From: Sarcocystis neurona
Taxonomy: Eukaryota > Apicomplexa > Conoidasida > Eucoccidiorida > Sarcocystidae
Reading direction: 5' to 3'
DNA: 64,000 nucleotides
NCBI GenBank assembly: GCA_000727475.1
Contig: KL647309.1
Span: 1,743,820 to 1,807,819, forward strand
In this document: positions 45,901 through 48,640 of the stretch, in pieces
Layout of the letters: every line of letters begins with the position of its first letter
How positions within the stretch are numbered: the stretch's first letter is position 1
Program-made: the position numbers and the translations under genes
Notes under the pieces: model-generated
What the model saw: the letters and a program-made list of their open reading frames with translations, nothing else
Told to the model about the DNA's origin: nothing
Databases searched by the model: none

Positions 45901-47356
45901 TTCTTGTGTCCGACACGTTTTTTTTTCCATATATATGTATACTCGTTTCCTGTTGCACTGGTGAGTAGTTTGCCTCGTCGAGATTTTGGCAAGGAGAGGA
46001 CGCTGCTGTTTATCGCTGCAGTTCCACCACGTGAAGCGAAGCTCCTCCGCTGTTGAAGCAACAGCAGCTCCTGCTGATGCTGTTCTGCTGCCTCACTTCT
46101 CCTCGCAGCGCTCTGCTGCAGGCGCCGTTCTCGGCTGCTGCTGGTCCTGCTGCCTACTTCATTGCTGTAGCTGCTCTTCTGACTTCCGCTCTCGCTACTG
46201 CTGCTACTGCGAGTGGGAAGGGGGGGGAAGGTGGTGCCGCCGCTCCCTGTTGCCCTCGGCTGCTGAGCCCCCAGCAACTTGACGCCGCTGGTGCTTCTTC
46301 TCCTCTTCCCGCTCGCTGCTGCGGCTCCTCCTGCAGTCTGCTGCTGCTGGCACCTGCGGCTGCTGAGTGCCTTTCCGGTCTCTTTCTCGTTGTTAGAGCT
46401 GCGGGCCGCTGCTGCTACTGCTCAAACAGCTGCTGCTGCTGTTACTGCTGTTACCGCTGCTGCTGCTGTTACTGCTGCTACCGCTGCTGTTACTGTTGCT
46501 GCTGTTACCGTTGCTGCTGTCACTGCTACTGCTGTTGTAACCGCTGCTGCTGCTGCTGGGGTTATTGCTGCTGCGGCTGTTGTTACTGCTGCTGCAGTTA
46601 CTGTTGCTGCTACTGTCACTGCTGCTACGGTTGCTGTATATGCTGCTGCTGCTGCTGTTACTGCTGCTGCTGGGATTACTGCTACTGCTGCTGCTGTTAC
46701 TGCTGCTGCTGCTGTTACTGCTGCTACTGGTGCTGCTGGTGTTTCTCTTGCTACTGCTACTGCCACTGCTCCTGCGCTGCTGTTGCTGCCGCTGTTGCTG
46801 CAGGTCCTCGATCCCGTTTATCTCGCACGTCTACGATGCTCCTTTGCATTCCTTAGTCGTTCTTTCAAGCAGCCACGTGCTTCACTTTCGACTGCTGCCT
46901 GCTGCTGCTTCCTCTGCGGCTTCTGGACATTTGTTGCTGCTGGTACCGCTGCACGCCCTCGCGTCAGCGCGTCGCTGCAGCATGCGTGCGCGCAGCAGCG
47001 CCGAGAAGCCTACTGTAGGCGTAATGCTGCTACTCCGGGATGCTGTCACCAGCAGCAGCAGTAGCAGTAGCACTGCCCCGAGTAGCGGCTGGCCAGAGAC
47101 TGCTGGGAATTCTGCTGTTGCTTCTGCAGCGGTCTCTCCTGCTGTTGGAGCCAGCGGAGGCACCGTAAGCGCTGCCGGTGAAGCAGCAGCAGCAGAAGCA
47201 TCAGCAGGCACCTTTTGGAAAGAAGAGCAGCCAGCTGCTGCTGCTGCTACTTCTGCTTCTGCCGACAGTAGAGAGCTGCGGAAAATTATCTGGTGTTCCT
47301 CTCCTGCTGCTCGAAGAGACGTAGAAGCCCTGCTGCAGCAGGCTCTCACCCAGTAA
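1..47356 (+). CDS. VPS13: VPS13-family bridge-like lipid-transfer protein, 5'-partial, 19-exon model
   Basis: VPS13 proteins are long hydrophobic-groove proteins that move phospholipids in bulk at membrane contact sites. This window holds the C-terminal portion. Seen in order: six VAB-type repeats (exons 1-3, 7-9), an APT1-like segment (exons 9-13), the C-terminal amphipathic block with VDILGNP, GVYKGASS and GAGKGLLGFVVKP (exons 14-17), and a PH-like domain (exons 18-19) ending at a TAA. Model: 3-2597, 3872-5270, 5858-6428, 8027-8259, 10135-10403, 11766-11813, 12010-12808, 14519-15668, 16749-22827, 23255-23371, 26844-26927, 28441-28704, 30293-31208, 31622-31861, 33571-33627, 36611-36745, 43006-43151, 44188-44330, 46804-47356. 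It sums to 15,798 nt, exactly 5,266 codons including stop. From memory, whole human VPS13 proteins are about 3,200-4,400 residues, so this C-terminal part alone is longer. The excess is Ala/Gln/Ser low-complexity insertion. The family call is firm; several splice sites are inferred. Confidence 0.9.
2598..3871 (+). other. VPS13 intron 1
   Basis: GTGAGA donor and a GCGACGCAG acceptor, phase 0 on both sides. It contains a TA/CATA microsatellite core (about 2940-3480) followed by a pyrimidine-rich stretch. There is no long CAG or CTG array at either end. Confidence 0.6.
2940..3480. repeat. TA/CATA microsatellite tract
   Basis: Alternating purine-pyrimidine sequence built of ATATAT, GTATAT and CATACA steps. 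It lies in VPS13 intron 1. Open frames here translate only as Tyr-Ile-Cys-His repeats in both strands and are not genes. Confidence 0.9.
3872..5270 (+). CDS. VPS13: VPS13 exon 2 of model: VAB repeat 2
   Basis: The exon enters at phase 0 after GACGCAG and leaves at phase 1 (ACCC|GTAAGT). Its conserved core is at about 4600-4745: a strand containing GFLVCRVTAAEGRKIITLES followed by QVLLQNKCSMPMEVCLMP. This fits the VPS13 block in which a 'g-k-itl-S' strand precedes the repeat Asn (AAC, 4712-4714). Near the 3' end, ILVGAGQKAAIPCT matches the 'pg---iPl' strand just before the next repeat. The 5' half (3960-4560) is Ala/Ser/Pro-rich because CTG triplets are read as GCT. The 3' half (4930-5200) is Gln/Glu-rich because CAG is read as CAG. 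Confidence 0.8.
5271..5857 (+). other. VPS13 intron 2
   Basis: Strong donor GTAAGT, acceptor GCTGCTGCAG, phase 1 on both sides. From about 5390 to the acceptor it is almost entirely CTG-type triplets, which translate as Leu/Cys runs that the exons avoid. There is no TA core. Confidence 0.7.
5858..6428 (+). CDS. VPS13: VPS13 exon 3 of model: VAB repeat 3
   Basis: Joined at phase 1, the exon opens with LCGVGGLRVRPASPSFASSW, a close fit to the VPS13 'l-lRP----y-Ws' strand, then QLYKITLSCSS. At the 3' end ILPPLSISSTLPLRV fits the 'PPL-l-N-LP' core of the third VAB repeat. The position normally held by Asn reads Ser (AGC, 6406-6408). The middle (6130-6230) is a Ser-rich AGC run. The donor is GTCCT|GTAAGA, phase 2. 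Confidence 0.75.
6429..8026 (+). other. VPS13 intron 3
   Basis: GTAAGA donor and AACCTGCAG acceptor, phase 2 on both sides. Order of contents: a pyrimidine stretch, TA/CATA microsatellite (about 6470-6970), then a long CTG array (about 7050-8000) running to the acceptor. Confidence 0.6.
7395..7600. repeat. CTG/CTGTTG higher-order triplet array
   Basis: About 200 bp of units such as GCTGCTCCTGTTGCT repeated with small length changes, inside the 3' half of intron 3. Read in any + frame it gives Leu, Cys or Ala runs; the opposite strand gives Ser/Asn runs. Neither is supported as coding. Confidence 0.85.
8027..8259 (+). CDS. VPS13: VPS13 exon 4 of model (moderate support)
   Basis: Entry at phase 2 after CTGCAG and exit at phase 1 (GACG|GTGAGT, a strong donor). 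After a Ser/Ala-rich stretch, the segment RRIQTQLLLNQQLQLFQIPL would be the strand pair that follows VAB repeat 3. Support is the phase fit on both sides and the hydrophobic pattern, not a specific motif, so the acceptor could lie elsewhere. Confidence 0.5.
8260..10134 (+). other. VPS13 intron 4
   Basis: Strong GTGAGT donor; the acceptor GTCGATAG is tentative. The content is ordered: CAG array (about 8290-8560), TA/CATA core (about 8690-9140), CTG array (about 9220-10090). The CTG part includes 33-bp-like repeats of TCTCTGCTGTTGCTGCTG at 9900-10045. Confidence 0.45.
10135..10403 (+). CDS. VPS13: VPS13 exon 5 of model (tentative)
   Basis: A phase-compatible candidate (enters phase 1, exits phase 0 before GTCCGT). 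It is GC-rich, open throughout and balanced in composition, including AAQVYPEPTTRFFLPPSDA. I see no diagnostic VPS13 motif. The model needs at least one exon between 8260 and 12009 with exactly this entry and exit phase, which is the main reason to propose it. Confidence 0.3.
10404..11765 (+). other. VPS13 intron 5 (tentative limits)
   Basis: Contains a TA/CATA tract (about 10430-10650), a purine-rich stretch (about 10800-11000) and unremarkable sequence. There are no triplet arrays at either end. Other small exons could be hidden here. Confidence 0.3.
11766..11813 (+). CDS. VPS13: VPS13 micro-exon 6 of model (tentative)
   Basis: Sixteen codons (VDVRGHGERDLYVYLQ) between TCTTCAG and GTTTAT, phase 0 on both sides. 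It joins in frame to exon 7, giving LYVYLQ followed by IKCSDSEG, which fits a VAB beta strand leading into the 'd--gr-l-l' strand. Length and phase are compatible, but the donor is weak. Confidence 0.35.
11814..12009 (+). other. VPS13 intron 6 (tentative)
   Basis: A 196-bp intron with a short TA tract (about 11880-11945), weak donor GTTTAT and acceptor TGCCTGCAG. The acceptor side is better supported than the donor. Confidence 0.4.
12010..12808 (+). CDS. VPS13: VPS13 exon 7 of model: VAB repeat 4
   Basis: From 12010 the frame reads IKCSDSEGRVLRLLLIFLRR and then PPVLLLHAPTWIVSFLKEP. This is a clear match to the VPS13 'd--gr-l-l-l' strand plus the 'y-pyWivN-Tgl' core of the fourth VAB repeat. 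The Asn position reads Ser (TCT, 12124-12126). Ala-rich and Ser-rich insertions follow (12140-12690). The 3' border is uncertain: GTTTCC at 12809 is phase-compatible with the next acceptor, but GTAGGA at 12790 is also possible. A TGA at 12832 closes the frame. Confidence 0.7.
12809..14518 (+). other. VPS13 intron 7 (borders uncertain)
   Basis: Contains about 900 bp of pyrimidine-biased TCTG/TCTC/TATC repeats (12960-13900), then TA/CATA microsatellite (13900-14460) and a short TG run (14480-14505) just before the proposed ATGCAG acceptor. Another acceptor, CTGTCTCCCAG ending at 14585, has the better pyrimidine tract but a different phase. Confidence 0.5.
12960..13900. repeat. Strand-asymmetric pyrimidine repeat (TCTG/TCTC/TATC)
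   Basis: Nearly a kilobase in which the + strand is dominated by C and T, built from TCTC, TCTG, TATC and TATCTG words. It translates as Ser/Leu/Val/Tyr runs in all three + frames, so the open frames here are not evidence of coding. Confidence 0.85.
14519..15668 (+). CDS. VPS13: VPS13 exon 8 of model: VAB repeat 5
   Basis: The conserved core is at about 15005-15140: RPQPCLEVAVQYGAA, then LLLLPLYVVVNMTGQRLAVR, a very good match to the VPS13 'P-yvlvN-Tg--l-yrQ' repeat. The Asn is at 15118-15120. At 15590-15665, EGVILEAGERKSFFWSD and GPPFVQLAR match the 'l-pg---pF-WdD' strand. Gln/Ser/Ala runs fill 14590-14660 and 15210-15560. The donor AG|GTCTCT gives phase 2, matching exon 9. The start is uncertain by about 70 bases. 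Confidence 0.8.
15669..16748 (+). other. VPS13 intron 8
   Basis: Phase 2 on both sides, with acceptor TTTTTTTTGTAG, the best pyrimidine tract in the gene. Unremarkable sequence comes first, then CTG-rich sequence (about 16100-16740). A small exon near 15850 cannot be excluded. Confidence 0.6.
16749..22827 (+). CDS. VPS13: VPS13 giant exon 9 of model: VAB repeat 6 to start of APT1-like region
   Basis: A single open exon of 6,079 nt (2,026 codons). Recognisable blocks are sparse. GKLLVIREQQWHP and AGLIFRNFCDVPLLLRQ (17775-17875) form the sixth VAB repeat, with its Asn at 17842-17844. LLVLPGEEVLLGWDDLRGNP (about 19100-19155) is the 'pg--v-WdDp' strand. LGVRWIAAEVREQQCTTRVV (about 19710-19770) is the strand ending in the 'TrvL' motif. 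PDFEFRCCFPQFLLSIVA (about 22740-22795) is the start of the APT1-like block. Everything else is Ala/Gln/Ser/Glu low-complexity sequence. Both ends fit: TTGTAG acceptor (phase 2) and CAG|GTGAGT donor (phase 0). Confidence 0.85.
22828..23254 (+). other. VPS13 intron 9
   Basis: A 427-bp intron, GTGAGT to GCCGACGCAG, phase 0. It is almost wholly CTG-type triplets and has no TA core. Confidence 0.8.
23255..23371 (+). CDS. VPS13: VPS13 exon 10 of model: APT1-like strand
   Basis: Thirty-nine codons, phase 0 to 0. It contains MEKVADELLLVSVDFLRLLF and ends AALQDVQ. This is the family block in which 'p-Elly-sl--i-l' leads to the 'i-slQ-DNQ' motif. The last residues LQDVQ join to VDN at the start of exon 11, so the diagnostic QVDN motif is split exactly by intron 10. 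Confidence 0.9.
23372..26843 (+). other. VPS13 intron 10 (3.5 kb)
   Basis: Begins GTGAAC and ends ATACGCACAG, phase 0. It contains TA/CATA tracts (23640-23960, 24180-24300, 25770-25980, 26280-26750), a pyrimidine stretch (24000-24180) and the 26-bp minisatellite (24657-25357). The splice is well supported because it rebuilds the conserved VPS13 motif LQDVQ|VDN. Confidence 0.85.
24657..25357. repeat. 26-bp minisatellite, about 27 copies
   Basis: Tandem units of about 26 bp, consensus pieces CTGCTGTACGTACACC and TCATGGATAG. The central copies are nearly identical and the edges are diverged (CTAGTGGCTT, CTCGTGGATA). Each unit carries the palindrome GTACGTAC or its variant GTACGCAC. The copies abut directly with no spacers. 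The array is wholly inside VPS13 intron 10. Confidence 0.95.
26844..26927 (+). CDS. VPS13: VPS13 exon 11 of model: QVDN block
   Basis: Reads VDNTRSHALYPVLLQ and then RALPPPPVPAHLA. With exon 10 it gives LQDVQVDNTRSHALYPVLL, the strongly conserved VPS13 'Q-DNql--a-yPVlL' motif. The donor is taken as GCG|GTTCGT, phase 0, because a T/C-rich intron-like run follows at once. Confidence 0.8.
26928..28440 (+). other. VPS13 intron 11
   Basis: Pyrimidine run after the donor, a purine-rich stretch (27040-27280), TA tracts and a diverged tandem duplication (27331-27505), more TA (27745-27900), then CTG-rich sequence from about 27920 to the acceptor region. The 3' border is uncertain (28440 or 28560). 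Confidence 0.55.
27331..27505. repeat. Diverged 65-bp tandem duplication
   Basis: Two copies about 110 bp apart share CTAGAGTG(C/T)GCGGCT and ACGCTAC(G/A)TACACATA, then TGTATATAtA and AAAGAGAGA words, each flanked by TA tracts. Confidence 0.8.
28441..28704 (+). CDS. VPS13: VPS13 exon 12 of model: strand before the 'leweFLedL' block
   Basis: The 3' part is the informative one. PLAQCKCITRLSSSS and SLLFVENCNVLCV fit the family pattern 'Pfl-vs-irls' and 'i-yf-vlvqe'. The exit at GTGTG|GTAGGA, phase 0, joins in frame to PLCVRLEWEFLEDL of exon 13 and gives a continuous conserved strand. The start is unresolved: 28441 and 28561 (after GGCGCAG) both have the right phase. Confidence 0.65.
28705..30292 (+). 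other. VPS13 intron 12
   Basis: GTAGGA to GCTTCTGCAG, phase 0. The content is clearly ordered: CAG-rich (28770-29020), GCATGCATCA repeats (29105-29210), TA core (29450-29740), CTG-rich (29860-30292). Confidence 0.7.
29105..29212. repeat. Short minisatellite of GCATGCATCA units
   Basis: Four to five imperfect units of about 21-24 bp, with shared words GCATGCATCAG, TTTTACCGGC and TTCACCGGGGC. They contain the palindrome TGCATGCA. Located in VPS13 intron 12. Confidence 0.85.
30293..31208 (+). CDS. VPS13: VPS13 exon 13 of model
   Basis: Starts PLCVRLEWEFLEDLTEGLRV, matching the 'l-ldl-Fl-aL-e' helix of the family. After Ala/Gln runs (30360-30620, 30730-31000) it gives CVVEQLYVGEIYVSFSFHTG and LLRALLSLSSIEEASLAFSS. 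These match the VPS13 'yf--l-i-pikl-lSf' and 'll-alg--l-nidda-l-l' segments. The exit is placed at TCAG|GTCGCA, phase 1, which joins in frame to exon 14. The same frame stays open to a TGA at 31466, so the 3' limit is a judgement. Confidence 0.75.
31209..31621 (+). other. VPS13 intron 13 or Ala/Gln insertion with frame change
   Basis: Exon 13 and exon 14 are in different frames, so a 413-bp intron (weak GTCGCA donor, CCACAG acceptor, phase 1) is proposed. Unlike the other introns this stretch is exon-like: both frames are largely open and rich in CAG/GCA. It contains G runs of 10 (31410-31419) and 8 (31582-31589). A base error in a G run would be an alternative reason for the frame change. 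Confidence 0.45.
31622..31861 (+). CDS. VPS13: VPS13 exon 14 of model: start of C-terminal amphipathic block
   Basis: Encodes RVAQLLEKISAAYRQQLLWQ, then FVASVDILGNPARSLQHVGE, VKDLALQPLQ and VLEGVYKGASSFIRHT. This is an unmistakable match to the VPS13 C-terminal region ('hY--q-l-q---ilgs-dllGnP', 'eP-qg', 'G--kG--sl---T'). It leaves at phase 1 after HT. The exon end is set at ACACAG|GCACGT (a GC donor) because that removes an 11-residue insertion; a GT donor at 31895 has the same phase. Confidence 0.9.
31905..32250. repeat. Near-pure AGC/AGT triplet array (about 345 bp)
   Basis: Uninterrupted AGY triplets with rare AGG and ACC. It gives Ser-only, Ala/Thr-only and Leu-only open frames on the two strands. 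It lies immediately after the exon 14 donor, so it is intronic. Confidence 0.95.
33390..33555. repeat. CTG array with TTTGCC higher-order units
   Basis: Units of four to six CTG triplets joined by TTTGC(CG) or CTTGCCG, giving periods of about 18-24 bp. The array ends 15 bases before the exon 15 acceptor and probably includes its pyrimidine tract. Confidence 0.9.
33571..33627 (+). CDS. VPS13: VPS13 57-nt exon 15 of model
   Basis: Nineteen codons' worth, phase 1 to 1, between CTCTTTAG and GTGAGC. It encodes GYGFFGGLSRIAGVASDSLG with the flanking half-codons. This aligns residue for residue with the family 'T-fG--d--sKitgs-gkgl' helix. The exon sits between introns of 1.7 and 3.0 kb, so automatic predictors could easily miss it. 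Confidence 0.9.
35285..36327. repeat. Inverted repeat with arms of about 200 bp
   Basis: The left arm (about 35285-35485) and right arm (about 36125-36327) are reverse complements with roughly 85-90 percent agreement by eye. They include non-TA words: left GATACGTAGATAGATAGATA and AAGTGAGACAAACACATATA; right TATCTATCTATCTACGTATC and GTGTTTGTCTCACTT. A 640-bp loop separates them. No transposase frame is present. Confidence 0.85.
35975..36215. repeat. Tandem repeat of about 75-80 bp, three copies
   Basis: Copies start at TCGGCCTATCCATCT (about 35980), TCGGCTTATCCATCT (about 36051) and TTGGTATATCCATAT (about 36128). Each is followed by CTCTC and TATATATA words and ends in a TA tract. The last copy runs into the right arm of the inverted repeat. 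Confidence 0.7.
36611..36745 (+). CDS. VPS13: VPS13 exon 16 of model
   Basis: Phase 1 to 1 (ATATGCAG acceptor, ACAG|GTAATC donor). Encodes ALTLDDAYLHQRQQQQ and VTEGIALGAEAFGKAVLGGL. This matches the VPS13 segment 'a-T-D-dyq-kR' followed by 'eGi--G-k-l--g---GltG'. Confidence 0.95.
36770..37345. repeat. Imperfect AGC/AAC/AGA array
   Basis: About 575 bp of units like AGCAACAAGCATAGAAGAAGC with scattered changes. It gives Ala/Thr/Glu, Ser/Asn/Lys and Leu/Cys open frames, none conserved. It directly follows the exon 16 donor. Confidence 0.9.
38400..40296. repeat. GAGA/ACCATTA satellite-like field, left part
   Basis: Degenerate tandem units of about 14-25 bp built from GAGAGAG, GGGAGAGTACCA(C/T)TA and AAAGAGAGTACCATT, purine-rich on the + strand. 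Its 5' portion (38400-38850) is less regular and contains CTTGTAAAAGAGAAGCG and TTGTGTTGTATTGTAGCTGG blocks. Confidence 0.9.
38852..38972. repeat. 15-bp tandem repeat
   Basis: About eight copies of GGGAGTCACATCAAA, with variants GGGAGTAACATCGAA and AGGAGTAACA. The unit is a multiple of three, so one frame reads Ser-His-Ile-Lys-Gly repeats. It sits in an intron and is not proposed as coding. Confidence 0.9.
40297..41200. other. Assembly gap (904 N)
   Basis: A run of N inside the GAGA/ACCATTA field. The left flank is four identical GGGAATATCAATAGAGA units, and the right flank resumes with the same word. The gap is therefore probably collapsed or unresolved tandem repeat. Any frame drawn across it is meaningless. 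Confidence 1.
41201..42400. repeat. GAGA/ACCATTA satellite-like field, right part
   Basis: The same units resume until about 41640. After that the field turns into alternating GTAGTAG stretches and a recurrent block (AGAGGAGCATTTGTGTTGTA, then TTTCTACTGG) seen with variation at about 41670, 41765, 41920, 41990 and 42110. Confidence 0.85.
43006..43151 (+). CDS. VPS13: VPS13 exon 17 of model: signature amphipathic motif
   Basis: Phase 1 in, phase 0 out (GTAG acceptor, ATCAAG|GTAATT donor). Encodes LLEQPIKGVHEEGVEGLLKG, AGKGLLGFVVKPLTGVLDFA and QRTAEGIK. This is the most conserved VPS13 C-terminal signature ('kPi-Ga--eGv-GflkGvGkGl-G-v-kP--GvlDfas-t--GIk') with essentially no insertion. Confidence 0.97.
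43152..44187 (+). other. VPS13 intron 17
   Basis: GTAATT to TTTTTTCAG, phase 0. TA and tandem repeats come first (43170-43700), then a CTG array (43770-44175) up to the acceptor. Confidence 0.9.
43340..43705. repeat. Tandem repeat of about 90-145 bp, four copies
   Basis: Each copy contains TCTGTAGATA(T/C)AGTT(C/T)TATG or a close variant (about 43350, 43498, 43592, 43683). The first three are followed by a TGCTTCCCTA or TGCCCCATAC word and a TA run, then TTGTCT and CTGTCTCTCT. Confidence 0.8.
44188..44330 (+). CDS. VPS13: VPS13 exon 18 of model: linker and start of PH-like domain
   Basis: Phase 0 in, phase 2 out (TGCTG|GTAAAC). Encodes ELSEIDRTRRTRRRLPRLLV and GEQRLLGFYSSLAAKLKDAL. This corresponds to the family stretch 'r-RpPR-i--d-vlrpY----a-g---L' just after the GIK signature. 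The last residues DVDGACW are completed by the first base of exon 19. Confidence 0.88.
44331..46803 (+). other. VPS13 intron 18 (2.5 kb)
   Basis: GTAAAC to GTTGCTGCAG, phase 2. TA tracts (44920-45330, 45540-45940) lie in the middle, and CTG-rich sequence (46040-46803), with CTGTTACTGCTG units at 46430-46760, runs to the acceptor. The join gives an ungapped match to the PH-like domain, so no exon is needed inside. Confidence 0.85.
46430..46765. repeat. CTG/TTACTG array
   Basis: Units such as CTGCTGTTACTGCTG and GCTACCGCTGCTG continue almost to the acceptor of exon 19. They give Ala/Val/Thr, Leu and Cys/Tyr open frames, none conserved. Confidence 0.9.
46804..47356 (+). CDS. VPS13: VPS13 exon 19 of model: PH-like domain and stop
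   Basis: Completes Trp with exon 18 and continues SSIPFISHVYDAPLHSLVVL, SSSHVLHFRL, HLLLLVPLHALASA and PTVGVMLLLRD. These are the strands of the VPS13 C-terminal PH-like domain ('y--Hv----d-l--lT-r-vl-v', 'w-v-l--i', 'vgv-l-lrd'). An Ala/Ser insertion follows. RELRKIIWCSSPAARRDVEA then LLQQALTQ supplies the last strand and C-terminal helix, followed by TAA. Relative to exon 18 the alignment to the human-type domain is gapless across the splice. Confidence 0.87.
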
Positions 47357-48640
47357 CAAGCCACCGCCCACTTGCTGTTCCGCGTGGCCACCTGCTGCTG
47401 CGCCTGTCCGCAACCAGCTGCGGCTGCCGCGCGCTAGGCGGGACAACGCCAGCAGCTGTCGGTGATAACGCAATACAGAAACATCTTCCTGCTGCTGTTA
47501 CGACCGAGGGACCACGTCCTGCTGGTGCTGCCAAGCCAAGAGCCAGAGCGAGAGAGAGAGGCCAAGGCACTTGTGGTGCTGCACCTGGTGAGGAGAAAAA
47601 GAGAGAAAGAGAAAGATAGAGCCTGTGCTGCTGCTGTACCAGCATACAGGAGGCGTCTTGCTACTGATGCTGCTGTTTCTGCACCAGGAAGGCATGCCGT
47701 TGCAGCATCTCGAACAACTGCGCGCGAGGAACCCGGACTGCTGCTGCTGCTACCTCCGCAGCAAGATTGTGGCGTTCTGCCGCTGCTGCCGCCAGTGCAG
47801 CACTGCTGCTGCTGCTGCGAGTGGAACACTGCTGCTGCTACTGCGAGTGGATCACTGCTGCTGCTGCTGCTCCTGCAGGTGCAGCAGTGCTACTGCTCCT
47901 GCTAGAAGTAATTTTGAATGTTGCTGCTCTAGAAAGTGGAGCCGCGCTGCTGCTACTGTGGGGAAGGGACTGACGCTGAGCTGCGGCGGTTGCTTCGCAC
48001 TTTTTAAACATCTGCTGCTACCGCCGCTACTTCTTTAGGTAGCCATTCTGCTGCTGCTTGAGCTGCTGCAGTCGCTGCTGCTTAACAACGGCGGGCCGCT
48101 TACGTGCTGAAGCACCACGACCCACGGCACTTCCTAGGAGAACCTGCTGCAGTGTTCAGCAGCAACACGTCGTTTCTTCAGCAACTGACCACGCATTCCT
48201 GACTTCCTCGCAGCGAGAGAGGTCCTCCCGTTCAGCGCCCTCCAACGCCCGCTGCTCTACAAGAGATGCCTCCGCAATAGCAGCAACTATTTCGCTGCGC
48301 TCGCTAGGGTCTGTTGGTCAAGCCACCCGTCGGCGTCTCCAGCATCGACCCCTCCCACGCCGGGACACGCGTGTCGTCGCCGTTGCAGCAGCAGCAACAG
48401 TAGTAAGACTGGACGCGGTCTTGGCTCTTTGACTCTTTTAGCGCAGGTACCGCAGCAGCAACAGCAGCACTAGAATGTATGTACGTTAAAAGCAGCGACA
48501 TTCTGCAGGTGCAGGGCGTAGGGGTGCCCCTACAGCAGCAGGAGCGAGAGCTGCACGGCAGCAGCAGCAGCACCAGCAACAGTAGCAGCTGGCAGTCACG
48601 TTAGTTTGCTCGGAAGCAAGAGCCGCTGCAGCCTGCACGT
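47357..48640. other. Downstream of VPS13: CTG/CAG-rich island, no gene recognised
   Basis: Presumably begins with the VPS13 3' UTR. CTG triplets dominate about 47620-48080 and CAG triplets about 48380-48600, with less repetitive GC-rich sequence between. Open frames exist on both strands, but I see no conserved motif in any of them. It could be an undetected exon, a decayed coding segment, or repeat alone. Confidence 0.5.
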
